Source: Corynebacterium genitalium ATCC 33030 (lineage in GTDB: Bacteria; Actinomycetota; Actinomycetes; Mycobacteriales; Mycobacteriaceae). Taken from it: a DNA stretch of 64,000 nucleotides. The notes beneath the pieces were generated by a model. The model worked only from the letters and a program-made list of their open reading frames with translations. It searched no databases and was not told the origin of the DNA. Location of the stretch: positions 310,001-374,000 of the forward strand of contig NZ_CM000961.1 in assembly GCF_000143825.1 (NCBI RefSeq), read 5' to 3'. This document shows, in pieces, positions 1-9,448 of the stretch. Numbering within the stretch: the first letter of the stretch is position 1; every line of letters begins with the position of its first letter. A program made the translations under genes and the position numbers.

Positions 1-156
1 GCCGGGCTTCAGGTCCAGCAGTTCGCGGGTGCGGCGGCGCCAGCGGCGGTCCAGGCCAGCTGTCATCACGGTGTTGGTGATGTCGTAGTTCTTGCCGACG
101 TCATCGAACATCCCCGCCACGTCGTGCGGGTTCTTCTCCAGGTTCGCCTTGGCCAT
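1..156 (-). CDS. menG: Demethylmenaquinone methyltransferase, N-terminal part (runs off window)
   Basis: These are the first 52 residues of a UbiE/MenG-type SAM-dependent methyltransferase, which methylates demethylmenaquinone in the last step of menaquinone synthesis. The visible part begins [20 protein letters not shown] and continues with GKNYD and [15 protein letters not shown], the typical UbiE opening ahead of the SAM-binding motif, which lies outside the window. The ATG at 154-156 is the natural start. The gene follows the glycosyltransferase stop by 11 bases on the same strand, so the two are probably co-transcribed. Identification rests on the short N-terminus and on menD being two genes upstream. 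Confidence 0.85.
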   Translation of the reverse strand, partial: MAKANLEKNPHDVAGMFDDVGKNYDITNTVMTAGLDRRWRRRTRELLDLKPG

Positions 157-167
157 AGGAAGACAGT

Positions 168-1325
168 CTACTTCGCCTTACTACGCCGGCCTTTGCGCCC
201 CTTGTACGGGCTGGCGTCGATTGCTTGCTCGTAGTAGCCCAGGAGCTGGTCGCACAGCGCCGACCACGTCTTGTTCGCAACCGACTCGCGGGCGTTGCCG
301 CTCATCTGCTCCAGGTTGTCGTCGGCGAGGATGGTCGCAGCGGCGGCGGGTAGGTCGCGTTCGAAGGTGGGGACGTCGAGAAGCTGGCCGTTGTAGCCGT
401 CGACGATCGTGTCGATGGGCCCGCCCGCGCGCGGCCCGATCGTCGGCGTGCCGGAAGCCTGCGCCTCCTGCAGCGTTTGCCCGAAGGTCTCAAACTCGCC
501 GGTGTGCACGAACAAATCCAACGACGCGTAGGCCGCCGCGAGCGCCTCCCCGCGCAGCTCACCGGTGAAAATCGCATTCGGCATGAGCTTGCCCAAGTCG
601 CGTCGCTCCGGCCCGTCACCCACGATGACCAGCTGAATGCCTGGATCCCCGTGCAGGGCCGCAAGGCGCTCGACGCCCTTCTCCGACGCGAGGCGCCCCA
701 CGAAGCCGACGAATTTCTTCGTTCCCGTCGGGTCCCACTTCGCGCGCAGCTGCTCGCTGCGTTTCGACGGGTGGAACAGCTCCGAATCGACCCCGCGCCC
801 CCACTTGTGCACGTTTTCAATGCCGTGCTTCTCAAGCTCCGCGATGGTCACTGACGACGGGGCGAGCGTCATCTGGGTCATGTTGTGCAGCCTGCGCGTC
901 CACAGCCACGCCGCCTTCTCCAGGAAGCCGAGGTGGTACCGGGCGCTGAATCCCGCGACATCGGTTTGGAAGAGGGCGACGGCGGGGAGCTTCAAACGTC
1001 GACAAGCAATCGCTCCGACACCACCAAGCACGAACGGGCTGGCCAGATGCACCACGTCGGGCTGGAACTCTCGCAGCGTGTTCCACAGCGTCGTGTTCGG
1101 AATGCCCACCGGCAGTGAATCAACCAGCGGCACCATGATCGTGGGCACACGCACGACCGGGAAGCCGGCGTAGGACGGGACCTCCTCCTGGTTCGACCGC
1201 GCACCAGGAGCAATGACAATCGCCTCGTGGCCGTTCGCCTCCAAATGCTCCAGCACACGCAGGACGGAGTTGGTTACTCCGTTGACGTTGGGCAGGAAAG
1301 CTTCGGCAACAATGGCGACACGCAT
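168..1325 (-). CDS. mgtA: GT4 family mannosyltransferase, MgtA-like
   Basis: This 385-residue GT-B fold glycosyltransferase of family GT4 starts [17 protein letters not shown], the usual Rossmann-like acceptor domain. The donor-domain motifs follow: GVDSELFHP near 190, [14 protein letters not shown] near 208 and the E-x7-E type segment [19 protein letters not shown] near 280. In C. glutamicum the gene between menD and menG is MgtA, which adds mannose to glucuronosyl-diacylglycerol for lipomannan-like glycolipids. The same position here supports that role, but the acceptor is inferred from context. It probably shares a transcript with the DUF3592 gene, menD and menG. A related GT4 enzyme with a different acceptor cannot be excluded. 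Confidence 0.75.
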   Translation of the reverse strand: MRVAIVAEAFLPNVNGVTNSVLRVLEHLEANGHEAIVIAPGARSNQEEVPSYAGFPVVRVPTIMVPLVDSLPVGIPNTTLWNTLREFQPDVVHLASPFVLGGVGAIACRRLKLPAVALFQTDVAGFSARYHLGFLEKAAWLWTRRLHNMTQMTLAPSSVTIAELEKHGIENVHKWGRGVDSELFHPSKRSEQLRAKWDPTGTKKFVGFVGRLASEKGVERLAALHGDPGIQLVIVGDGPERRDLGKLMPNAIFTGELRGEALAAAYASLDLFVHTGEFETFGQTLQEAQASGTPTIGPRAGGPIDTIVDGYNGQLLDVPTFERDLPAAAATILADDNLEQMSGNARESVANKTWSALCDQLLGYYEQAIDASPYKGRKGRRSKAK

Positions 1326-1348
1326 TGCACCATTATGTCTTTGGCCTG

Positions 1349-1792
1349 CTAACTGTTCGCGTCTTTCTCGGTAACGGCAGGTGAATTTTCACGCCGTCCC
1401 GCCCGCGACACGGCCAGCCATCCCGCCGCCGCGATGAGCGTGGACATGAGCGCCACCGATAGCGCCGGAATGATCGCAAGGGGCCACGAGCGGCCTTCCA
1501 CCTTCACAATGTCCGGGTCCGACTTCGCGTACGTCACCCACACTTGCTGCCCCTCCCCCAGCCCCGAGGGGTAGAGCAGACCGTGGGGCGGGAAGTGCAC
1601 GCGCCCGGTTTCGTCCAGGTACTCGACGGAGGTGCGCAACCACGTCACGCTGGTGACGGTGGCAATGCCGCGGCCGGGGTCGCGGGAAATGGTGGCATCG
1701 TTCATCACGGGCCCTGCGACCATGGCCACGCTGCCGAGCATCGCGCACAGGTATAGCGCGATGATCAGCTGGTGCAGGCGGCGCTGAATCAC
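1349..1792 (-). CDS. DUF3592-type small membrane protein
   Basis: This 147-residue protein has one membrane segment near the N-terminus (about 10-32), an extracytoplasmic domain of about 70 residues containing [18 protein letters not shown] and [15 protein letters not shown], and a second membrane segment near 105-128. The arrangement and the beta-rich middle match DUF3592 proteins, whose function is unknown. It overlaps the menD stop by 4 bases, so translation is likely coupled to menD. Nothing in the sequence points to an enzymatic function. Confidence 0.7.
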   Translation of the reverse strand: MIQRRLHQLIIALYLCAMLGSVAMVAGPVMNDATISRDPGRGIATVTSVTWLRTSVEYLDETGRVHFPPHGLLYPSGLGEGQQVWVTYAKSDPDIVKVEGRSWPLAIIPALSVALMSTLIAAAGWLAVSRAGRRENSPAVTEKDANS

Positions 1793-3441
1793 TTCTTCAG
1801 CTGCTCCGCCAAATCGCGCCTGGTCGCGCGCGTGGTCACGGCCTCAATCACAGTCACGGGCTCGTGCTTATCGACGCCATCGACCAGGCACTCCACCAAT
1901 TCCTGCGTCGTCTCGGCCCGGCGGTACGCGACACCGTATGCGTCTGCGAGGGCGGCGATGTCAACGTCGTGAGGCGTGCCGAACGCCATCTCGAAGTTCT
2001 CGCGCAACGGTTCAGCACCGGGTTCGAGAGCCTCGAAGATCCCGCCGCCGTTGTCGTTGGCCACAACGATGGTGAGGTTGCTCGGACGCGGCTGCGGCAG
2101 GTCGTGGCTGCCGATGAGCAACCCGCCGATGTCGTGCAGGAAGGTCACGTCGCCGACGAGTGCGACCGTGCGCGGGGCGCGCAGCTCATCCGGGTGCAGT
2201 GCCTGCGTGGCCAGAGCAATGCCGACTGCCTGGGACACTGTGCCGTCGATGCCGGCAGCACCCCGGGCGGCGTAGGTGGACACGCCGTCGAAAGGCAGGC
2301 CGACCAAGCTGGCGTCGCGCACCGGGTTCGACGACCCGAGCACCAACGTGTCCCCCACCGCTAACGTGTCGCCCACCGCTGCGGCGGCATGCAGGCCGGT
2401 GAAACCGTATTGCTTGTCCTCGAGAGCGTCGCGGACTGTCTGGGCGCCGACGTCGCCAGCAGCCTCGCAAATCTTGAGCCACTGATCGGTCGGTTGTCCG
2501 GTGACGTTCACTCTGCTGCCGCGGCGGGCAGGGTTGCCCGTGAACGCCTCCGTGCGCGACAGCCCGATGACCTCAATGGTGTTGTCCGCCATGAGCGCCA
2601 GCACATCGCGGTGCAGCGTTGGGTGGCCGACCACAATGACCTGGTCCGGCTTTGTCGACGCGGCGAAGTCCCCGCCGTCGTGGCTCACCGCCACCTCATC
2701 CTGAGTGAAAAACCGCGCCGCCAAGGGGTGCACCTGGTGGAATGGGGTCGGGGCGGTCGGTTCGGCAATCGTGGGTATGTGCTCAAGTCCGGGGACCTCC
2801 CAGGCCTCGTCACCGGCAATGACCAGTGTGTTCAAAGTCAGGTCGACATCGACCGCGCCGTGGTCGACAAAACCTGCCCCGCCCTGCAGCCGCCCAGGGC
2901 CGACAACCCGGCGCGGCGTCCCCACCGGTTCCGCCAGCGCCTCCGGCACGAGCGGGGTATCCAACGCGACATTGATATGCGCGGCGCTGCTGCCGCCCGC
3001 GTCCGCGTCTAGCTCGATCGGGTCACCCACCGCGGCGACCTGCTGTGTCGCGGCGTAGCGGCCGAAGATGCCCTGCTGCCAGATCGTCTGCGATGCGCCG
3101 GTGCCCACCAGCCGCTCCGGCCGGTCCGCACTGACCACGAGCAGCGGGGTGTGCGACATGTGCGCCTCGATGACGGCCGGGTAGCAGTTCGCCACCGCAG
3201 TTCCCGAGGTCATCACCACCGCCACCGGCCTGCGTTGCACACGCGCGAGGCCGAGGGCGAGGAAGGAGGCGGCGCGTTCGTCGATACGCGAATGGACAGT
3301 GACGTCCCTGCGCGCCAGAAACGCGTACGCCAACGGCGAGTTGCGCGAACCCGGGCACAACACGACATCCGTGACATGCCCGGCGACCTCTTCCGCGACG
3401 TAATTCGCGACGGCGATTGCCTCTACTGCAGAATCCGCCAT
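1789..3441 (-). CDS. menD: 2-succinyl-5-enolpyruvyl-6-hydroxy-3-cyclohexene-1-carboxylate synthase
   Basis: This is MenD, the thiamine-diphosphate enzyme that joins isochorismate and 2-oxoglutarate at the start of the menaquinone branch. Its 550 residues match the usual MenD length. The N-terminal domain has [12 protein letters not shown] (about 31-42) and [14 protein letters not shown] with the catalytic-type Glu of the ThDP fold. The C-terminal cofactor domain shows GDVTFLHD and [14 protein letters not shown]. The ATG shares its first base(s) with the upstream stop (TAATG), so it is coupled to the 226-residue membrane protein. The downstream DUF3592 gene overlaps by 4 bases. Confidence 0.95.
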   Translation of the reverse strand: MADSAVEAIAVANYVAEEVAGHVTDVVLCPGSRNSPLAYAFLARRDVTVHSRIDERAASFLALGLARVQRRPVAVVMTSGTAVANCYPAVIEAHMSHTPLLVVSADRPERLVGTGASQTIWQQGIFGRYAATQQVAAVGDPIELDADAGGSSAAHINVALDTPLVPEALAEPVGTPRRVVGPGRLQGGAGFVDHGAVDVDLTLNTLVIAGDEAWEVPGLEHIPTIAEPTAPTPFHQVHPLAARFFTQDEVAVSHDGGDFAASTKPDQVIVVGHPTLHRDVLALMADNTIEVIGLSRTEAFTGNPARRGSRVNVTGQPTDQWLKICEAAGDVGAQTVRDALEDKQYGFTGLHAAAAVGDTLAVGDTLVLGSSNPVRDASLVGLPFDGVSTYAARGAAGIDGTVSQAVGIALATQALHPDELRAPRTVALVGDVTFLHDIGGLLIGSHDLPQPRPSNLTIVVANDNGGGIFEALEPGAEPLRENFEMAFGTPHDVDIAALADAYGVAYRRAETTQELVECLVDGVDKHEPVTVIEAVTTRATRRDLAEQLKK

Positions 3442-4121
3442 TACTGCCCCGACCCAAACAGATCGTCGAGGAAGCCCTGGATCTCGCTAACGACGCCTTC
3501 CGCCTCGTCTTGCAGCTCAGGCGGAATCTCAGTCGGAACCTCGGAGGGAAGGTCATCCGGCAGGTCAGACGGGATGGTCACCTGGGGATCACCGTCGGAG
3601 TTGCGGCCGAACAGGCCGTCGAGCAGACCCTCCGGGGTCGTCGTCACTGTCTCTGTCTCCGTGAGGGTCACCGGTGCCGGCGGCGGCTGGTTCGCACGGC
3701 CCTCCGCCCCGCGCCACAAGAAGAACAAGACAAGGGCTGCCAGGGCCAACAGCAACGCGGTGATGCCCATGGCGACGCCGCCGGCCCTGCCGCCGCGCTG
3801 CGGCTGCTCGTAGGGCTCGGGATCGCTGTAGGCCTGGCGGTCGCGCGGCGGGCGGTACGGCTGCTCGTAAGGTTCGGGATCGCCGTAGCCCTCGTAACCT
3901 TCATAGCCGCCGTATCCGTCGTAGCTGTCCTGCCCGCCGTACTGGGTGTGGCCGCCGTACTGCGTCTCCGGGTACGCAGCCTGGTAGGTCGTCTCATCCG
4001 GCATGTACTGCCGTGGCCCCTTCTCGCGGGGCTGGAACTGTGCAGTGCGGTCGTCGGCGCCGAGGAACTCGGTCTCATTATTCGAGCCGTCGCGGCGGGT
4101 CTGATCATCCATGGGCCACAT
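3441..4121 (-). CDS. Single-pass membrane protein with Tyr/Gly/Pro-rich cytoplasmic domain
   Basis: This is a 226-residue protein I cannot assign to a named family. Residues 1-112 are hydrophilic and rich in Tyr, Gly, Pro and Glu, with short degenerate repeats ([17 protein letters not shown] twice). One strong membrane segment follows at about 114-138 ([19 protein letters not shown]). The C-terminal part is acidic and Pro-rich with VTLTETETV and several Pro-Glu pairs. The start has a good GGGGGA ribosome site 5 bases upstream. It precedes menD with a TAATG overlap. The layout resembles actinobacterial envelope proteins whose repeats act in protein contacts, but this is only a resemblance. Confidence 0.7.
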   Translation of the reverse strand: MWPMDDQTRRDGSNNETEFLGADDRTAQFQPREKGPRQYMPDETTYQAAYPETQYGGHTQYGGQDSYDGYGGYEGYEGYGDPEPYEQPYRPPRDRQAYSDPEPYEQPQRGGRAGGVAMGITALLLALAALVLFFLWRGAEGRANQPPPAPVTLTETETVTTTPEGLLDGLFGRNSDGDPQVTIPSDLPDDLPSEVPTEIPPELQDEAEGVVSEIQGFLDDLFGSGQ

Positions 4122-4166
4122 CGTAGTCCCCCGGCGATCTGAGACCTACCGCGGTGAAGCGGCGGC

Positions 4167-5750
4167 CTACAGCACCAGGCCGAAGACAGGCACCGCCAGG
4201 AAGTAGGTAGCCAGGGTGATGATCACCACGGCGATGACGTTGAGCCAGATACCGCCCTTGATCATCTGCCCCATGGTGACGTAGCCGGAACTGTAGGCAA
4301 TCGCGTTCGGCGGGGTGGCCACCGGAAGCATGAACGCGCATGTGGCGGACAGGGCGACCGGGATGGTCAGCAGCATGACGTTCATGTCCCCGCCCGATGT
4401 CAGGCCGATGCCGGTGGCGACACCGCCCATGATCGGCAAGAACGTCGCGGCCGTCGCCGTGTTGGAGGTCAGCTCCGTCAGCAGCAGGATGAGCACAGCC
4501 ACTGCGGCGATGAGCAGGATGACCGGCAGACCTGCAAGAATCTTCGCCACTTCACCGACCCACAACGACAGGCCCGTCTTGGTGAACATCGCCGACAGCG
4601 ACAGACCGCCGCCGAACAGCAGCAGCACATCCCAGGGGATGTCCTTGGCGGTCTCCCAATCCAGCAGGCGGATGCCGTTGAGTTTGCCCGGGATGGTGAA
4701 CAGCAACAACCCGGCGATCATGCCCACGCTCGCATCGGTGTAGGGGAAGTCCCAGCCGAAGGTCTCCATCCCCAGCGGGATGAACACCCAGGCCAGCGCT
4801 GCAGACACGAAGATCACACCGGCGAGGATTTGGCCGGGGGTCCAGCGGCCGATCTTCTTCAATTCGTCGTCGATAAGCTCTTTGCCCCCGGGGATCTCGT
4901 CGATCTCGGGCTTGAACACATTGATCAGGATGACCCACGCAAGCAGCGTGAACAGCACCGCAATGGGCACACCGAACATCATCCACTTGCCAAAACCGAT
5001 CTCGATACCGTGCGATTCCTTCATGTAGCCGGCCAGCAGCAGGTTCGGCGGCGTACCGATCAGCGTGCCCAGCGAGCCTGTCGACGCCGAGTACGCAATG
5101 CCCAGCATCAGCGCCGTGGCGAAGTTCTTCTGCTTGTCCATGCTGCCCAGCTGCTCCGCGGTGAGAGTGAGCACGGAAACACCGATCGGCAGCATGACCA
5201 CGGCCGTGGCGGTGTTGGACACCCACATCGACAGGAAGCCGGTGGCCACCATGAAGCCCAGGATGATGCGCTTCGGGGACGTACCGATGAGCTTGACCAC
5301 CCACAGCGCAAGCCGGCGGTGCAAGTTCCACCGTTGCAGACCCAGCGCAATCATGAATCCGCCCATGAACAGGAAGATCGTGTCGGACGCGTACGGGGCG
5401 CTGACTTCCTTGAACTCGGCGACGCCCATGATCGGGAAGATGGCCAACGGAATCAGCGCAGTGGCGGCGAGCGGGATCGCCTCCGTCATCCACCACACCG
5501 CCATCCACACCGCGACTGCAGCCACGATGCGCATTGCCTGCGCGGAGTACTCTTTCTCAGCGTCAGCACCGGCGGACCGGGCTACGGTGTCAGCGGCGCC
5601 GTCCGGGAACAACAGGTAGATGACCACTGCCGCCGCAAGCCCGACAAACAAGCCGATGACCTGGCGGCGCCAGTCCTTGCGTTCCGGCGCGGTGGCGATG
5701 TCGCCTTCCGCGAACTGAGTGGAATCGTGAGTTATCGCTGTTGCTGGCAT
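4167..5750 (-). CDS. DASS (SLC13) family sodium/dicarboxylate symporter
   Basis: This 527-residue polytopic protein carries the two Ser-Asn-Thr motifs of the divalent anion:sodium symporter family: VSNTATAVVMLPI near 180 and TSNTATAATFLPIMGG near 430. It also has the conserved segments GGFMIALGLQRWNLHRRLA and TPPNAIAYSSGYV. Known relatives in C. glutamicum import succinate, fumarate or malate with sodium, so C4-dicarboxylate uptake is the likely role. The proposed ATG lies only 3 bases after the menC stop without a clear ribosome site, suggesting coupled translation; a slightly later start is possible. A decamer copy lies at 4868. Confidence 0.88.
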   Translation of the reverse strand: MPATAITHDSTQFAEGDIATAPERKDWRRQVIGLFVGLAAAVVIYLLFPDGAADTVARSAGADAEKEYSAQAMRIVAAVAVWMAVWWMTEAIPLAATALIPLAIFPIMGVAEFKEVSAPYASDTIFLFMGGFMIALGLQRWNLHRRLALWVVKLIGTSPKRIILGFMVATGFLSMWVSNTATAVVMLPIGVSVLTLTAEQLGSMDKQKNFATALMLGIAYSASTGSLGTLIGTPPNLLLAGYMKESHGIEIGFGKWMMFGVPIAVLFTLLAWVILINVFKPEIDEIPGGKELIDDELKKIGRWTPGQILAGVIFVSAALAWVFIPLGMETFGWDFPYTDASVGMIAGLLLFTIPGKLNGIRLLDWETAKDIPWDVLLLFGGGLSLSAMFTKTGLSLWVGEVAKILAGLPVILLIAAVAVLILLLTELTSNTATAATFLPIMGGVATGIGLTSGGDMNVMLLTIPVALSATCAFMLPVATPPNAIAYSSGYVTMGQMIKGGIWLNVIAVVIITLATYFLAVPVFGLVL

Positions 5751-5753
5751 GAA

Positions 5754-6788
5754 TCAAACATATGCCATACAGCGCCTCAGACGATAAAACCACCAGTCTT
5801 TTCTTATCGACGACGCCCGCAAACCCGCCACCCTATCCGCATCCGGCGCGAACAACTCTGTCGGATTGATACTGATGCGCCCCTCCACGATGGGGAATGG
5901 GTCAGCGACATCCTCAATGAACAGCCGTTGCGTGGCCAGCCCCGCCGCCTGCGAGCCCACCGCCGCCGCGGCAACGAGCCCGGCGTGAATCCCCACCGCA
6001 GTGTCCAGGGCAGAGGCCACCGTGATCCGCAGGTCTAGGTCGCGGGCGATCCGCGTGAGGTTGCGCACCCCGCCGAGTGGTGCGACCTTGCACACCGCCG
6101 TATCCGCTGCCGCCAGCTTGACCACGCGGTACGGGTCCGCCACCTTCCGAATCGACTCATCCGCCGCAATCGGCGTGCTCACTTTGCGGCGGACTTCTGC
6201 GAGCTCCTCCGCGGTGCGGCACGGCTGCTCGATGTATTCCAAATACCCGCCGCGCGCGGTTCCGGTCGAGCCATCCGACGCGCCTTCCCCAGGCGGGAGG
6301 ATCTCTTCGAAAGCCCGCGCGGCGGCGATCGCTTCCTGCACGGTCCAGGCGCCGTTGGCGTCGACACGCAGCACGGCATCGGGGCGCAGCTCGTGGACGG
6401 CTCGAAGACGCGCGACATCGTCCGCGAGCGCCTGCCCAGGCTCAGCGACTTTGATTTTGAACGTGCGCACGCCTTCGAAGCGGGCGAGGACGTCAGGCAC
6501 CTCGTCGGGTGTCACCGCGGGAATGGTGCCGTTGACCTCCACTTCGCTAGGGCCACCCAAACCCTGGTATCCCTCGTAGGCGGCTTCGAGCCCGGCGCGC
6601 AGCCAGGCCGCCGCTTCCTCGTCGCTGTACTCGAGGAAGGGGGAGAACTCGCCCCAGCCTGCGGGGCCGTCGATAAGCAGGGCTTCGCGCGTGGTGATGC
6701 CGCGGAACCGCACCGCCATCGGCAGCGAGACAACGTGGGCGCGGTCGAGAATGTCGTCAGGATCCGGCAGAAAACTATTCCCAAGCAC
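5754..6788 (-). CDS. menC: o-Succinylbenzoate synthase
   Basis: MenC is an enolase-superfamily enzyme that dehydrates SHCHC to o-succinylbenzoate in menaquinone synthesis. Visible catalytic motifs are FKIKV (acid/base Lys), VDANGAW, EQPC and ADES (metal ligands) and VCKVAPLGG (second Lys). The GTG at 6786-6788 is chosen (344 residues) because homology begins with PDPDDILDRAHVVSLPM; the longer ATG frame would read through a separate 36-codon gene. The GTG lies inside the end of that small gene, so coupling is likely. The C-terminus (DWWFYRLRRCMAYV) is an odd Trp/Arg-rich tail and contains a decamer copy just before it. Confidence 0.9.
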   Translation of the reverse strand: MLGNSFLPDPDDILDRAHVVSLPMAVRFRGITTREALLIDGPAGWGEFSPFLEYSDEEAAAWLRAGLEAAYEGYQGLGGPSEVEVNGTIPAVTPDEVPDVLARFEGVRTFKIKVAEPGQALADDVARLRAVHELRPDAVLRVDANGAWTVQEAIAAARAFEEILPPGEGASDGSTGTARGGYLEYIEQPCRTAEELAEVRRKVSTPIAADESIRKVADPYRVVKLAAADTAVCKVAPLGGVRNLTRIARDLDLRITVASALDTAVGIHAGLVAAAAVGSQAAGLATQRLFIEDVADPFPIVEGRISINPTELFAPDADRVAGLRASSIRKDWWFYRLRRCMAYV

Positions 6789-6885
6789 CGATTTCGTCTT
6801 CCGGCAGTGGTTCGAAGAAACTGTCGGGGACTTCGTAGTCAACGAACCCCAACTGATACCGCTCATCCTGACCGTTCTCAGTCAT
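6775..6885 (-). CDS. Small acidic protein of 36 residues overlapping the menC start
   Basis: This short frame starts at ATG 6883-6885, with an AGGAAGG ribosome site 8 bases upstream, and ends TAG at 6775-6777. The product begins MTENGQDERYQLGFVDYEVP and ends EDEIGAWE. It is strongly acidic with no membrane segment. The frame overlaps the GTG of menC by 14 bases, so its translation may feed ribosomes to menC. The good ribosome site and coding-like composition argue that it is real. Its function is unknown; a leader peptide or a small protein partner are both possible. Confidence 0.55.
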   Translation of the reverse strand: MTENGQDERYQLGFVDYEVPDSFFEPLPEDEIGAWE

Positions 6886-6919
6886 GGCAGCACCTTCCTG
6901 CTATGGCCCATATTCATGG

Positions 6920-7282
6920 CTAACTGTACCCGGGATCCGCGGGCCGTTTGGTCAGCACGAGCGCAACGGGTCCGCTCGGACGGTCAGTGCGGTTCGCCGA
7001 TGCGCAACCACCGTTCGGGGCCGCCGCCACACAGGACGAGCACGCGCCGCCCGCGCACGACGACCCGATCTCCTCCAGCGTGAGCCGGCCGACGCGTTGC
7101 AAGTGGTGCACCACTGCGTCGACAGTGCTGGGGCTCAGGCCGGTCATGGTGCGGATCTCAGCGCGGGACCGCGCTCCCCCGCGGATTGCAGTGACAACTG
7201 CTTCCATCGGGCGCAGGTCGCTCTCGGGTGCTGCGGGTGCAGGCGCTGCTTGCGGCCGGTTGTTTCTTGTGAAGAATCCCAT
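6920..7282 (-). CDS. feoC: FeoC-like winged-helix protein with Cys cluster
   Basis: This 120-residue protein has a predicted winged helix at about 25-72 (RSRAEIRTMTGLSPSTVDAV, HHLQRVGRLTLEEI). A cluster of four Cys follows (residues 76, 81, 84 and 93, SCAGGACSSC ... GGC), as in FeoC proteins that can carry an iron-sulfur cluster or sense iron. The C-terminus is short and disordered. It lies 12 bases after the feoB remnant on the same strand, the usual feoB-feoC order. Because FeoB here lacks its GTPase domain, this gene may be a leftover of an inactivated ferrous iron uptake operon, although its own frame is intact. Confidence 0.65.
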   Translation of the reverse strand: MGFFTRNNRPQAAPAPAAPESDLRPMEAVVTAIRGGARSRAEIRTMTGLSPSTVDAVVHHLQRVGRLTLEEIGSSCAGGACSSCVAAAPNGGCASANRTDRPSGPVALVLTKRPADPGYS

Positions 7283-7294
7283 CGTTGTCCCTCT

Positions 7295-8497
7295 CTAGAG
7301 CACCAAGCTCAGGCCCTGGAAGGTGGCCACGGCGAGCAGCCAGGCGAGTGCTAACTGGCCGACGAGGCCGATCGCGGTCCACTTCCATCCGATCTCGCGA
7401 CGTTGCGCGGCCAACGTGGCCACGCACGGGGTGTAGGCGAGCAGGAAGATCATGTAGGCCCACACGGCGGCCAGGGTGTTGCCCCCGGAGGTCTCTTCGA
7501 AGTCCGCGCGCACGGCCTGGGCGAGCGGGGATGCGCCCTGCTCCTCTGGGGCCGCGTCGGTAACGTCCTCGAGGTCGTAGGTCTGGGCCCACGTGGCGAT
7601 GAGAGCCTCTTTGGCCAGGAAGCCGGTGACCAGCGGGCCGGTGAGCGACCACGAGTCGAAACCGGCGGGCTCGAACACCGGCGCCATGGAATCGGCGACA
7701 ACGCCGTAGAGGGAATCTTGGGGCGCCAAGTCCTCATCACCCCAGCTGTGCCCCGGCGCAGCGGGGGTAGACAGGAGGAACCAGATCACCACGACCGTGG
7801 CCACGATGATCCCGCCCGCGGTCTGCAGGAAGCCTTTCAGGCGGCTCCACATCACCGAGAAGCTCAAGCGCGCTGTCGGACACTGGTAGACGGGCAGGTC
7901 AATGACCAGCGGGTCGGAGCCCATCGTGCGCCACAACGTCGTGCGCAACAACAGCCCGGAGGCCACCACCAGCGCGATCGAGATGACGTACATGGCGAAG
8001 ACGACCAATCCGGCATGCTCCGGGAAGAACGTCTGCGCCAGCATCACGTACACCGTCGAGCGCGCAGAGCAGGACGTGAACGGCACCAGTAGCGCGGTCA
8101 ACCTGCGCTGTTCCGGGGTGGCCAAAACGCGCGTGGCCGAGATCGCCGGCACGTTGCAGCCAAAACCCACGATAAGCGGGATGAACGCCTTGCCCGGCAA
8201 CCCGATCGCCCGCATGAGTCGGTCCGCGACGACCGCGGCCCGAGCCATGTAGCCGGAGTCCTCCAACACCGCCAAGCAAAGGAACATCAACGCCATCAAC
8301 GGCACGAAGGTGAGCACCATGCCGACGCCGTTAATGATGCCGTCGACAAGCAAGCCCTCCACGAACGGGTAATTGAGACCGACCGCAGCAAGCCCGGCGC
8401 GCGCCCAATCGGAACACGGGCCCAGCACGAAGTCCTCGAGCAGGCTTTGCAGCGGCGCCGCCACCGTCGTGGTGATTTGGAAGACAGCGAACCGCCT
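7295..8497 (-). pseudogene. feoB: FeoB remnant: permease half only, GTPase domain missing
   Basis: About 398 codons encode the C-terminal membrane half of the ferrous iron transporter FeoB. They include LEDSGYMARAAVVADRLMR, PLIVGFGCNVPAISATRVL and PFTSCSARSTVYV (the two Gate motifs with Cys), and the closing helices with KEALIATWAQ. Homology begins abruptly at AVFQITTTVAAPLQ, where the first permease helix should be completed. Upstream the frame stays open only because it runs antisense to menB. The N-terminal G domain (normally about 170 residues with GNPNxGKT) and its linker are absent on either strand, and no feoA is nearby. There is no clear start codon or ribosome site at the junction. 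A deletion fusing to the menB promoter side is the simplest reading. Confidence 0.8.
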
Positions 8498-8527
8498 AAA
8501 ACTAACTCCAAGCTCTACGATGGCGCC

Positions 8528-9448
8528 ATGACCTACACCACAGAACAGCCCTTCGACCCGTCGCAGTGGCGCAGCGTCGGGGAGTTCACCGACATCACCT
8601 ACCACCGCCACGTGGGCGAAGGCCGCGAAAACGGCATCGTCCGCATCGCGTTCAACCGCCCCGAGGTACGCAATGCGTTCCGTCCGCACACTGTCGACGA
8701 GCTGTACCGCGCACTCGACCACGCGCGCCGCGACCCTTCCGTAGGAGTGGTGTTGCTCACCGGTAACGGGCCGTCGCCGAAGGACGGCGGTTGGGCGTTC
8801 TGCTCCGGCGGCGACCAGCGCATCCGCGGCCGCAGCGGCTACCAGTACGGCGACGACGACAACCAGGTGGACACCGCGCGCGTCAAGGCCGAGGGCGGGC
8901 GGTTGCACATTCTCGAGGTCCAGCGCCTCATCCGCACGATGCCGAAAGTGGTCATCGCGGTGGTGGGCGGCTGGGCAGCCGGCGGCGGGCACTCGCTGCA
9001 CGTTGTGTGCGACATGACCATCGCCTCGCGCGAGGAAGCCCGCTTCAAACAGACCGATGCCGACGTGGGCTCCTTCGACGGCGGCTACGGTTCCGCCTAC
9101 CTGGCAAAACAGGTCGGCCAGAAGTTCGCGCGCGAGATCTTCTTCCTCGGCAGGGAGTACTCCGCTGAGGACATGCACCGCATGGGCGCGGTCAACATCG
9201 TGTCGCCACACGGTTCGCTCGAAGACGACGCCATCCAGGTCGCCCGCGAAATCAACGGCAAGTCGCCCCAAGCACAGCGGATGCTCAAATTCGCATTCAA
9301 TTTGCTTGACGACGGCCTCATGGGCCAACAGGTCTTCGCCGGCGAAGCCACCCGCCTGGCCTACATGACCGACGAAGCCGTGGAAGGCCGCGACTCCTTC
9401 CTACAAAAGCGCCCACCGAACTGGGAAGACTTCCCCTTCTACTACTAG
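8528..9448 (+). CDS. menB: 1,4-Dihydroxy-2-naphthoyl-CoA synthase
   Basis: MenB is a crotonase-fold enzyme that closes the second ring from o-succinylbenzoyl-CoA. Its 306 residues are typical. Motifs seen: RIAFNRPEVRNAF near 40, the oxyanion-hole regions CSGGDQRIRG near 93 and GGWAAGGGHSLHVVCD near 150, SFDGGYGSAYLA near 185 and the conserved C-terminal PNWEDFPFYY. The ATG at 8528 (MTYTTEQPFDPSQW) fits the family start; an in-frame ATG at 8447 would add residues without homology, encoded opposite the feoB remnant. It converges with the ABC permease gene, overlapping it by 4 bases at the stop codons. Confidence 0.95.
   Translation: MTYTTEQPFDPSQWRSVGEFTDITYHRHVGEGRENGIVRIAFNRPEVRNAFRPHTVDELYRALDHARRDPSVGVVLLTGNGPSPKDGGWAFCSGGDQRIRGRSGYQYGDDDNQVDTARVKAEGGRLHILEVQRLIRTMPKVVIAVVGGWAAGGGHSLHVVCDMTIASREEARFKQTDADVGSFDGGYGSAYLAKQVGQKFAREIFFLGREYSAEDMHRMGAVNIVSPHGSLEDDAIQVAREINGKSPQAQRMLKFAFNLLDDGLMGQQVFAGEATRLAYMTDEAVEGRDSFLQKRPPNWEDFPFYY

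Noticed and set aside
8498..9328. Open minus-strand frame extending the feoB remnant upstream across menB
   Set aside because: The translation has no FeoB or other family similarity and is simply antisense to the well-supported menB gene.
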